A stretch of 64,000 nt of DNA from a bacterium (lineage in GTDB: Bacteria > Planctomycetota > UBA1135 > UBA2386): assembly GCA_030432695.1 (NCBI GenBank), contig JAUILN010000018.1, positions 62,001 through 126,000 on the forward strand, given 5' to 3'. A program made the translations under genes and the position numbers. The notes beneath the pieces were generated by a model. That model had not been told where the DNA came from. It saw only the letters and a list, made by a program, of their open reading frames with translations, and ran no database searches. Each line of letters starts with the position of its first letter. Position 1 is the stretch's first letter. Of this stretch, positions 35,956 through 43,817 are shown one piece after another.

Positions 35956-38456
35956 CCGCCGTTCCGCACTCCGTTTCCGTCGCCACCCCGGACCGCAGCC
36001 ACGCACGGGAACTCCGCGCCGACGTCGCGGCGGCCTGCGCGCGCATCGCGCCGGCCTGGCCACTCGATCGCTTCCTGGCGGTGAACCCGCTGTGGGGCTA
36101 CCTGGACCGGCCGCTGCCCGAGGTCGCCGCCGAGCTGGGCGCGCTCTCGGGGGCGCGTCTGACGATGCCGCGTCGCGCGTTCCGCGAGGCCTTCGAGCGC
36201 GGCGAGTTCTCGCGCAAGGAACTCGCCGCCGCCTGTGAGGCCCTGGGTGGCTCGTACGACGTGGACCGGGTCCTCGCCGAGCTCGCCCACGACGAGCCGG
36301 TGCCGCAGGTGTTGCCGCTCTTGAGTGATCTGGCCGACGACGCGCGCACCGCCGCCGAGCCGCAGCCCTGGGACGAGGTCTGCGTCCACCAGATCAGCCA
36401 GCACCTCGCCGCCTGGTTCGACCGCGGGCAGGCCGACTGGCAGCCGTTCCGCGACGACGAGACCGTCTACCGGAGCTGGCGCAGCGCACTGCGCCTCGAC
36501 CGCGGACTGCCGTTGCCCGGTGGTCGGAGTCGCTTCCTGGAGCTGGTCGACTCACTGCCCGACGAGCCGCTCGACTGCCTCGCGTACGTGTCCGACGCGC
36601 TGGGGCTCGACGCCGAGTGCCGGCGCCGTTGGTTCGACGCGCTGCTCGCCAACGTCCGCGGCTGGGCCTCGGCCTGCGCATGGCGGCGCTGGGAGGCGCA
36701 GCTCCGCGGTGGTGACGACGACACGATCGCCGAGCTGTTGGCAATGCGTGCTGCCTGGGAGTGGCTCCTGGTGGAGAGCTGCGGTCTGCATCACGAACTC
36801 GAGGGCTGGCGGGCGCGGCTCGGCGGCCACCGGGCCGAGGTGGCGCGGCTCCGCGAGCGTCAGGCGATCGACTGGATCCTCCAGCACGCCCTCGAGCGCG
36901 CCTACCAGGTGCGGTTGGAGAACGGGCTGCGCACCGGTCACTGGAGTCGGATCACCGGGTTCGGTTCCGACACGGTGGCTGCAGAGGTCGCGGCCGAGGT
37001 GGTGTTCTGCATCGACGTCCGCTCCGAGCGGTATCGCCGCGCACTCGAGCAGCGCGGCAGCGCGGCGGTGCGGACCCGTGGCTTCGCCGGCTTCTTCGGA
37101 CTGAAGCTCGACTTCGCGCCGGTCGGCGCCGAGCAGGCCGCGCGTCCGCAGCTGCCGGGTCTGCTCGCGCCCGCGTTCACCGTCACCCAGGTCCTGACCG
37201 ACGGCGCTCCGGCCGGCACCGCGCACCTGGCCGCCGCCCGCGCCGCGCGGCTGGGTTGGCAGATGCTCTGGAAGTCGTTCCGGCAGGCGGCGACCTCGGC
37301 GTTCAGCTTCGTGGAGTCGCTGGGTCTCTGCTACGCCTGGAAGCTCGCGCGTGCCAGCATGCCGAGCGAGGCCGGACCGGTGCGCGTCGACCACGCGGGC
37401 CTCGAAGCGCGGGATGCCGACCGACTGCGTCCGGTGCTCGCCAGGGCCCCGGGAGCGCCCGACCTGGACGGCCGGGTCGACACCGTCCGCGACGTGCTCA
37501 CCGCGATGGGGCTCACGCGCGACTTCCCGCGCCTGGTGCTGTTCGCGGGTCACGGCAGCTCGTCCACCAACAACCCGCACGCGGCCGGTCTAGACTGCGG
37601 GGCGTGCGGCGGACACACCGGGGAGGTGAACGCGCGGCTGCTCGCCGGTCTGCTGAACGAGCCGGCGGTGCGCGAGGGGCTCCGTGCGCGCGGGATCGAC
37701 GTGCCCGATCACACGGTCTTCCTCTCCGGTCTGCACGACACCACCACCGACGAGCTGCGGCTGTTCGATGTCGAGCGTGTACCGGCGACCCACCGGGACG
37801 ACCTGGCGGCGCTGCGCGATGCGCTGCTGCGGGCCTCGACCGCGACCCGTGCCGAGCGTGCGGCGAGTCTCGGCCTCGAGGACCTGCGCGACGATCCCGC
37901 ACAGCTCCTCCAGGCGCTGCGCCGCCGCGCGTCGGACTGGTCGCAGACCCGTCCCGAATGGGGGCTGGCCAACAACGCCGCGTTCGTGGTGGCTCCGCGG
38001 TCCATGACGCGGTGCCTGGACCTCGACGGCCGGGTGTTCCTGCACGACTACGACAGGCAGACCGACCGGGGCTTCGCCACGCTCGAGCAGATCCTCACCG
38101 CGCCGATGCTGGTGACGCACTGGATCAACATGCAGTACCACTGTTCCACCGTGGACAACCGCCAGTTCGGCAGCGGCAACAAGGTGCTCCACAACGTGGT
38201 CGGTGGTTCACTCGGCGTGTTCGAGGGCAACGGCGGGGATCTCCGGGTCGGCCTCGCGATGCAGTCGCTGCATGACGGCGAGGACTGGCGGCACACGCCG
38301 CTGCGGCTGAGTGTGTATGTGGCGGCGCCGCGCGCGGAGATCGAGAAGGTGATGGCGCGGCACGAGGTGGTGCGCAACCTGGTGGAGAACGGCTGGCTGT
38401 ACCTGTTCCAGCTCGACGAGCGGGGCGAGGCGCAGCGGTTGGGGCGAATGCGCTGA
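35952..38456 (+). CDS. dabA: DabA: beta-carbonic-anhydrase-like subunit of the inorganic-carbon pump
   Basis: 834 residues, DUF2309 family. The zinc site seen in Halothiobacillus DabA2 (C351, D353, H524, C539) appears here as Cys353 and Asp355 in FCIDVRSE, His534 in GHGSSS, and Cys549 in LDCGACGG. The spacing (H to C is 15 in both) is exact. DabA with DabB turns CO2 into bicarbonate vectorially at the membrane. The start overlaps the dabB stop by 4 bases. It ends in a hairpin shared with the convergent GNAT gene. Confidence 0.94.
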   Translation: MTAVPHSVSVATPDRSHARELRADVAAACARIAPAWPLDRFLAVNPLWGYLDRPLPEVAAELGALSGARLTMPRRAFREAFERGEFSRKELAAACEALGGSYDVDRVLAELAHDEPVPQVLPLLSDLADDARTAAEPQPWDEVCVHQISQHLAAWFDRGQADWQPFRDDETVYRSWRSALRLDRGLPLPGGRSRFLELVDSLPDEPLDCLAYVSDALGLDAECRRRWFDALLANVRGWASACAWRRWEAQLRGGDDDTIAELLAMRAAWEWLLVESCGLHHELEGWRARLGGHRAEVARLRERQAIDWILQHALERAYQVRLENGLRTGHWSRITGFGSDTVAAEVAAEVVFCIDVRSERYRRALEQRGSAAVRTRGFAGFFGLKLDFAPVGAEQAARPQLPGLLAPAFTVTQVLTDGAPAGTAHLAAARAARLGWQMLWKSFRQAATSAFSFVESLGLCYAWKLARASMPSEAGPVRVDHAGLEARDADRLRPVLARAPGAPDLDGRVDTVRDVLTAMGLTRDFPRLVLFAGHGSSSTNNPHAAGLDCGACGGHTGEVNARLLAGLLNEPAVREGLRARGIDVPDHTVFLSGLHDTTTDELRLFDVERVPATHRDDLAALRDALLRASTATRAERAASLGLEDLRDDPAQLLQALRRRASDWSQTRPEWGLANNAAFVVAPRSMTRCLDLDGRVFLHDYDRQTDRGFATLEQILTAPMLVTHWINMQYHCSTVDNRQFGSGNKVLHNVVGGSLGVFEGNGGDLRVGLAMQSLHDGEDWRHTPLRLSVYVAAPRAEIEKVMARHEVVRNLVENGWLYLFQLDERGEAQRLGRMR

Positions 38457-38483
38457 GCCCGCGATCGGACCACCGGGCTCAGC
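38452..38483. terminator. Bidirectional hairpin containing both stop codons
   Basis: A perfect 10-bp stem (GCTGAGCCCG / CGGGCTCAGC) with a 12-base loop. The left arm includes the dabA stop TGA (38454-38456), and the right arm includes the complement of the GNAT stop (38479-38481). There is no strong T-tract on either side, so termination strength is uncertain. Confidence 0.7.
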
Positions 38484-39453
38484 CGGTCTCCGGCAGGAAC
38501 GTCGGCAGGACCACCACGGGAGCTGCCGGCGCTTGCTGCGGCCCGGTGTCGAGGGAGCGTCCCGTCGCGTCGCGCGGTGCCCGCACCTGGGCCAGGTGTA
38601 GCTCGATGTTGCGTCCACCGAGGCTCCGCACCCGCTGTACGAGCTTCGGCCGGTCGCTCGGCACCACGGCCACGCACGCGCCGCCCTTGTGGTGGGCATC
38701 GAGGGCGTGGCGGATCAGCGCGAAGGCGGAGTCCTCGTCGGCCGCGACGGCGGGGCCGAGCATCGCGGTGGCTGGATGGCGGACCGAGGCCAGCCAGCCG
38801 GCGGGCGAGCCGTCGCGGCGCGTGGCGACGAACAGGCGGAAGCAGCCGAGGGGGTCCTGCGCGAAGAACTCCAGGTCGCGGGCGCGGTCGAGACCGTGGA
38901 GGGCGTGCTCGAGTGCGGCGAGGGCGGGGACGTCTTCGAGGCGGGCCGTCCGCAGGGTGAGTCCGGCTTCGGGTGGCGCGGCGAGGCCCTGCGCCGGGAC
39001 CTCGAACAGCACGTCCTGGAACACCTGGATCGGCACGAAGCCGCGCGTGTTGTAGAGCGAGAAGGAGTCGAGGTTGCCGGCACTCGACACCAGCCGCAGC
39101 GGCAGGCCTGCGGCGTCGGCCAGCCCGCAGATGTGGTCGAGGAGCCGGCCCGCCACACCCTGGCCGAACGCCGCGGGCGCGACGTTCATGATGCCGAGGG
39201 CGAGGTGGGTGGTGCGCGGGTGGACGAAGCACGAGCCGCGCAGCGTGCCGGGCTGCTCACCGTCGATCACGAGGCAGTGCCCGGGATCGAGTGCCTCGTA
39301 GGTGTCGAAGTAGACCGCGCAGTCTTCGGGCGCGCAGGTGAAGGCCGGGCCGTCGCCGTGGGTCTCGTACCACGCGTTGGTCGAAGCGTGGACGAGCCGC
39401 GCGACGGCGAGTCGGTCGTTCGAGGTCGCGCGCCGTGGGCTGGGAGACGTCAT
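38479..39453 (-). CDS. GNAT-family N-acetyltransferase (tandem domains)
   Basis: 324 residues. The first GNAT half shows IDGEQPGTLRGSCFVHPRTT, LALGIMNVAPAAFGQGVAGR (acetyl-CoA P-loop-like GQGVAGRLL) and LRLVSSAGNLDSFSLYNTRG. A second, weaker half follows from about residue 165 (RTARLEDVPALAALEHALHG). The substrate is unknown. The open frame extends upstream into a palindromic repeat and would add MPGT; I place the start at ATG 39453 after that. It is convergent with dabA. Confidence 0.8.
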   Translation of the reverse strand: MTSPSPRRATSNDRLAVARLVHASTNAWYETHGDGPAFTCAPEDCAVYFDTYEALDPGHCLVIDGEQPGTLRGSCFVHPRTTHLALGIMNVAPAAFGQGVAGRLLDHICGLADAAGLPLRLVSSAGNLDSFSLYNTRGFVPIQVFQDVLFEVPAQGLAAPPEAGLTLRTARLEDVPALAALEHALHGLDRARDLEFFAQDPLGCFRLFVATRRDGSPAGWLASVRHPATAMLGPAVAADEDSAFALIRHALDAHHKGGACVAVVPSDRPKLVQRVRSLGGRNIELHLAQVRAPRDATGRSLDTGPQQAPAAPVVVLPTFLPETG

Positions 39454-39493
39454 CGCGATCGCGTCGGCTCGCTTGGCAACGCTTGCCAGGAAT

Positions 39494-39528
39494 CTGTCGT
39501 AGTTGGTGCCAGGCACGAGCTACGACAG
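39494..39528. repeat. GGTGCC-A-GGCAC palindromic element, copy D
   Basis: The perfect arms CTGTCGTAG / CTACGACAG flank the core TTGGTGCCAGGCACGAG. The arms differ from every other copy yet remain complementary. It lies immediately upstream of the GNAT start, in the gap to the S8 peptidase. Confidence 0.88.
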
Positions 39529-39534
39529 ACTTTG

Positions 39535-39567
39535 TGTCGTGGTCCGTGCCTGGCACCGACCACGACA
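39535..39567. repeat. GGTGCC-T-GGCACC palindromic element, copy E
   Basis: The perfect 10-bp arms TGTCGTGGTC / GACCACGACA flank the core CGTGCCTGGCACC. It lies 6 bp from copy D, and the two form a pair of hairpins just past the end of the S8 peptidase gene (stop at 39579). Confidence 0.88.
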
Positions 39568-39578
39568 GAAACGGCGCG

Positions 39579-42428
39579 TCAGCGCCCGAGCGTGAACCCG
39601 TGCGCGCTGCTGGTGGTCGCGCCGAGCGCGTTCGCCGCCGCGTCGAGCACGAGGCACTGCTGGTAGACGGTCACGCCGAGCAGGCTCGCGACGTTCGGTA
39701 CCGGCGTCGGCAGTGCGCCGCGGCCGAAGCCGTTCACCGCGAAGCCGTCGACCACCTCACTCGAGACTCGCAGCGCGCATCCGGGTGCACCCACGCCATC
39801 CAGCGCGAAGGGCAGCGGAATCGCGCCGTTCAGCAGCTCGCGCGACACGCCGGTGATCCGGAACGCCGGCGAGGAGGCGAGCGCGTCGCGCAGTTCGGTG
39901 GTGTAGCTCCGGCCGACCGACGGCCGTCCGGAGAACCACTGCTCGGCGGCCACCGGCAGGGAACCCTGACTGCAGACGATGCGGAAGCTCGAGCGATACA
40001 CCCGGCCCGAGCGCGCCCACGTATTGCCCGACAGGTAGAACGCCGGTGCGATCTCACCGTCGTCCAGTCCCGCCGGGTAGACGCCGCTCGCGCTGTGCAC
40101 CACCCACACCCGCGTGCCCGCCGGAATCGTCAGCGGCGCGAAGGTCGCCCGGTGGAAGCCGGTCGTCGTGCCGATCGTCACGTTGCCGGACCGCACCGCG
40201 CTCGCCGCCGGCTGACCGTCGCCTACGTCCATCCGGATCTCGAGGCTCACCGACGCATTGCCACTGCGGCTCCGCGTGAAGATCTCCGCGCCGGTGATCG
40301 TCACCGTCTCCGGTGCGCGCCAGTCGTAGGCGTAGACATTGGTGCCGCCCCCGCTGGTGATCAGGCTGCCGCCGAAGCCGTTGACCCCGTAGCACGCTCC
40401 GGTCGACTGGCTGCCCGCGCAGCCGTCGCCGATCCGCTCCACCCGCGCCCGCTGCGCCCCGAAGGTCGCACAGAGCCCGTAGTCCACGTCGTTCTGCGGC
40501 GTCTGCACGTGGCCGTCCTGTGCCACCAGCCGGGCGGTCACCTGCACCATCCAGTTGCCCGGCATCGGGTCACCCACGAACACGCACTCCACATTGTTGA
40601 CCGTGTCGGCGGCGCCGCCGGGCACCGAGTGGTTGCCGACATCGAGGCCATGGTTGCCGCGGTAGACAGTGCCGTCGGGTGCGGTGACCAGCAGGTCGAG
40701 GTCGTTGATCAGCGCCTGCACCGCCGCCGGATTGGCCGCCGGGTCGGTCCACGCCAGCGTGACCTTCAGCTCCGGATCCCCGGCCAGCACGGTGACCGGG
40801 TAGCTCTGCGAGCCGCCCTGCCCGAGCACGTCGGTCTCGTCGACCACCAATACCCTTGCGCGGTTGTCGTAGAGCGTCCGCAGATCCGGGAAGCCCCAGC
40901 CCACGTGGTTGCGTGCATTGTCGGAGTCGGGCCCGTTGGGTGCCGCTCCGTCGAACGCATAGGGCGTCGCGTGCGCGATCTGCAGCGCCTTCAGCGTGGC
41001 CGCGTGCGGCCGGTTGGAGAAGCGCGAACCGCCGGGGTTGCGCACTGCACCGAACAGGCCGTCGGTGAACATCTGGATCGCCAGCAGGTTGTGCCCTGCG
41101 ACGATCGGAGTCGCGCCCGAGGTCCCGCCGAAGTTGGTCGTCCCGCCGCTCTCCGACGCCGTGAGAATGCTGTCGTAGAACGCCGACAGGTCGGGCTTGA
41201 TCCGTCCGTCGGGGGCCGGCCCGGTGCTGCCGCTCGCGCTCCACGTGTCGTCGAAGCGGTCGCTGTTGTTGCCGTGCCGCACGCCGCCGATCGAGAACAG
41301 GTTCTTCGCCCAGGCCTGCGGCCGCGACGGCGTGCTCCCGGAGTTGCTCTGGCTCTGCGTCCACGGGATGTCGTGGTCGAACACGATGTCGTCGCAGTCG
41401 GCCGTCACCGAGTCGTAGTCGTAGTTGCGGCTGTTGCCCCACGACGCAGTGGTGTGCATCCCCTCGTGCGTGTTCACCAGCGCCTGGATCACCTGCCACC
41501 GCGAGGCATTGCCCTGGATCGCGCTGTAGTTGGTGAAGAAGCACCGCGCATCCGGCGCCATCCCGCGCGCCGCCGGGTTCGCCGCGCCATTACCGAACTG
41601 GATCGTCGCGGTCGAATGGCCGTGGCTCGAGCTCACGTTGTTGCTCAGCACCGGCGTGGGCGTGACGTTGAAGTCCGCGACTGAGGTATTGAGACCTTCG
41701 TAGACGTGGCCGTTGATCCCCTGGCCACTGTAGCCGCCCGCACCTTCCACGTAGTTCGCGCCGCCTTGGACGCGCACGTTGTCCATGTCGGTCTCGATCG
41801 GTGTGACGGCATCGATCCACAGCACCTGATCGAGGTGCGCCACCTCGACGAGCTGCTCGTGCGTGAGCTCGACCTCGAGTATCAGGCTGCCTTCCTGCGG
41901 GTGGGTGACCTGCCCGCCCAGCGCCTCGATCGTTGTGATCAGCTCCGGCTTGTCGTTTCGCTTGTCGGCGACCACGAGGTTGTAGCGCGCCGTCTCCAGT
42001 CGGGCCGCGGGCTCGCTGCGCAGCGCCTGGAGCAGGGTCGTCTGCAGTCGCCATGCTGGCTGGTAGGCGCCGACCCAGCGCACGCCCGGCAGTGCGCGCA
42101 ATGCGTTCGCCGCTCGGGCGTCGCAGCGCACCAGCCACGCGTCCGGTGGCAGGAACGACACTGCCGCGCCAGCCAGGTCTTCGACCGCGTCGCGGGCCTG
42201 CAGGTCGGTCGCGGTGTGGAACTGCACCACGTGCAGGCGGCAATCGGCTCGTGCACCGAGCGCAGCGGGGACCTCCGGCAGACCGCGCAGCGGATCGAAG
42301 CGCGCGTGCTTGAGGCCGAGAGGTCGCGCGCCCCGATCGACGAGCGAGCCGTCGATGGGAGCCTGCGCGAGAGAGAGGACGGACAACGCGGCCGCGGCGA
42401 GCGGCGCGAGGACGGTGGGTCGCAGCAT
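39579..42428 (-). CDS. Secreted S8 (subtilisin-like) peptidase with planctomycete-type C-terminal module
   Basis: 949 residues: signal peptide (MLRPTVLAPLAAAALSVLSLAQ), an I9-like propeptide region (to about 200), then an S8 domain with the catalytic His in SSSHGHSTATI (His269) and Ser in GTSGATP (Ser437). The Asp position appears to hold Glu (about 244, in HVYEGLN). After the peptidase come a P-domain-like beta region and a C-terminal module that ends GVTVYQQCLVLDAAANALG and FTLGR. A similar module closes the protein at 43818. It is probably an extracellular or periplasmic protease. Confidence 0.85.
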   Translation of the reverse strand: MLRPTVLAPLAAAALSVLSLAQAPIDGSLVDRGARPLGLKHARFDPLRGLPEVPAALGARADCRLHVVQFHTATDLQARDAVEDLAGAAVSFLPPDAWLVRCDARAANALRALPGVRWVGAYQPAWRLQTTLLQALRSEPAARLETARYNLVVADKRNDKPELITTIEALGGQVTHPQEGSLILEVELTHEQLVEVAHLDQVLWIDAVTPIETDMDNVRVQGGANYVEGAGGYSGQGINGHVYEGLNTSVADFNVTPTPVLSNNVSSSHGHSTATIQFGNGAANPAARGMAPDARCFFTNYSAIQGNASRWQVIQALVNTHEGMHTTASWGNSRNYDYDSVTADCDDIVFDHDIPWTQSQSNSGSTPSRPQAWAKNLFSIGGVRHGNNSDRFDDTWSASGSTGPAPDGRIKPDLSAFYDSILTASESGGTTNFGGTSGATPIVAGHNLLAIQMFTDGLFGAVRNPGGSRFSNRPHAATLKALQIAHATPYAFDGAAPNGPDSDNARNHVGWGFPDLRTLYDNRARVLVVDETDVLGQGGSQSYPVTVLAGDPELKVTLAWTDPAANPAAVQALINDLDLLVTAPDGTVYRGNHGLDVGNHSVPGGAADTVNNVECVFVGDPMPGNWMVQVTARLVAQDGHVQTPQNDVDYGLCATFGAQRARVERIGDGCAGSQSTGACYGVNGFGGSLITSGGGTNVYAYDWRAPETVTITGAEIFTRSRSGNASVSLEIRMDVGDGQPAASAVRSGNVTIGTTTGFHRATFAPLTIPAGTRVWVVHSASGVYPAGLDDGEIAPAFYLSGNTWARSGRVYRSSFRIVCSQGSLPVAAEQWFSGRPSVGRSYTTELRDALASSPAFRITGVSRELLNGAIPLPFALDGVGAPGCALRVSSEVVDGFAVNGFGRGALPTPVPNVASLLGVTVYQQCLVLDAAANALGATTSSAHGFTLGR

Positions 42429-42527
42429 CGGTTAGGGAGGTGGGGAGGGAGCAGGCTCATCCAGCCTAACTCGTCGCTCCGCCGCTGTGTCGCGGAGTCG
42501 ATTCTCCCGACCCTGTCGTGCTCGCCG

Positions 42528-43115
42528 CTATTCGGTCCGCACGATCGCCGCGACCAGCAGCGCGATGACGCCGGAGAACCCGCCCGAGAACCAGTACGTC
42601 CGGAACGGCTGCGGCACGCCGCCGAACAGCCCCCTCAGGTCCCCGAAGAACAGCGCCACCGGATCCAGTCTTCCGCCGCCGGCGTCGCTCCCGACGGGCC
42701 CGTCTCCCACCATCTGCCGCCGCTGCTGCGCAATCATTCGCTCGTGACGTTCGGCCGGCACGCGCTCGTGGAGTTCGCGATCCTCACGCGCCGCCGCGTC
42801 GTCGTTACGCGGCTGGTGCTCTCGCCAGAACCGATCGAGGTCTTCGGTCATGTCGGTGATCAGGCAGTCCCAGAAATCGCGCTCGCGCCCGAGGTGTCGT
42901 CGCACGTGCTCCCGATCCCGCACGTCGTTCCATGCGGGGAGCCTCCACCGATCGGAATAGCGCGCTTCGCATCTCACGCGGGCGATCCACAGCACGCTGG
43001 AGGCAACCCCGCGGTGCTGCAGGTGTTCGCGGAGGTCGGCAACCAGCAAGTCGACGTCGAAGCCTGAACGAGGGGCGCGCCGCCGGGTCGTCGAGATCTG
43101 TGAAGAGCGGCGCAT
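42528..43115 (-). CDS. Hypothetical protein with C-terminal membrane helix
   Basis: About 195 residues, not recognised. The N-terminal half (FDVDLLVADLREHLQHRGVA, then VLWIARVRCEARYSDRWRLP) looks globular with helices and acidic stretches. A highly charged middle (EDRELHERVPAERHERMIAQ) and a C-terminal hydrophobic segment (GGFSGVIALLVAAIVRTE) suggest a membrane anchor. I place the start at ATG 43115, where the composition becomes protein-like; the open frame extends to 43403, but that part looks like noise. Real, I think, but not certain. Confidence 0.5.
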   Translation of the reverse strand: MRRSSQISTTRRRAPRSGFDVDLLVADLREHLQHRGVASSVLWIARVRCEARYSDRWRLPAWNDVRDREHVRRHLGRERDFWDCLITDMTEDLDRFWREHQPRNDDAAAREDRELHERVPAERHERMIAQQRRQMVGDGPVGSDAGGGRLDPVALFFGDLRGLFGGVPQPFRTYWFSGGFSGVIALLVAAIVRTE

Positions 43116-43461
43116 GGTGGGGGCATCGCAGCCCTCGAGGATTGAGGCGCTGCTCGCCCCCGCGGACGCGCTCCCGCTCCGCCACTCGGCGCCGCGGTCG
43201 GTGATCGTTCGACTGGCGACCTTCGGCCGGACCACGCGCAAGTGCGGCGCGAACCGTGGTGAGGTTCCCCCGCCTGATCTCCCGCTCCTGCCGTAGTGCC
43301 AGGGGGTTGCCCGCGCTGACCTCCACCCCGCCCAGTCCGGCTCGGACCAGCCGGGAGGGGCCATGGAGTGGTTTTGCTTCCCATCACGCCCCATGGCTTG
43401 CACCGGAGGAGGCCTGCGCTAGACTGCCCGGCCCGCCAGGGCGAGCCCTGGTCGGATCCGT
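43116..43461. other. Non-coding stretch upstream of tRNA-Pro
   Basis: I see no supportable gene here. Short open frames exist on the minus strand in two phases, but they are Arg/Ser-rich with no start context. It presumably contains the promoter of tRNA-Pro and of the hypothetical gene at 42528. Confidence 0.5.
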
Positions 43462-43538
43462 CGGAGCGTGGCGCAGCCTGGTAGCGCACCTGCATGGGGT
43501 GCAGGGGGTCGGAGGTTCAAATCCTCTCGCTCCGACCA
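43462..43538 (+). tRNA. tRNA-Pro (anticodon GGG)
   Basis: A full cloverleaf can be drawn: acceptor CGGAGCG / CGCTCCG with discriminator A and an encoded CCA, a D-arm with AGCCTGGTA, anticodon stem CCTGC / GCAGG enclosing ATGGGGT (anticodon GGG at 43496-43498, U33 before it), and a T-arm GGAGG-TTCAAAT-CCTCT. No integrase or target-site duplication is seen beside it. Confidence 0.95.
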
Positions 43539-43817
43539 TTCCAAGTCCCGTCGAGCGCTGCGGTAGCGGCGAGACCGATCTGCGACCCGGGCGACGATTC
43601 GGTCCGGACCCGCGTGATACGACTGCCGGGGCCGCTCCCGGGCAGATCCCCGCGTGCGCGTGACCTCTGGCATGCCGGGAGACGTCGAACGGGTGCCGCG
43701 TCAATTCCCTGCCTCGCGCTGCCCCGGCCTCGACTCATCGAGGCGCGTCGGATCGCAACAGCCGCCGCCAGGCACGAGGTGTCGCGATCCGCTGGTGCTC
43801 GCCGCTTCCGCGCCTGC

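Noticed and set aside
39494..39567. Possible CRISPR repeat pair
   Set aside because: Only two units, different arms and an intervening gap of 6 bp; no spacer array and no cas genes.
43462..43538. Attachment site of an integrated element at tRNA-Pro
   Set aside because: No integrase nearby and no second copy of the tRNA 3' end in the window.
43384..43704. Minus-strand open frames across the tRNA
   Set aside because: They overlap a perfect tRNA-Pro cloverleaf and contain no domain.
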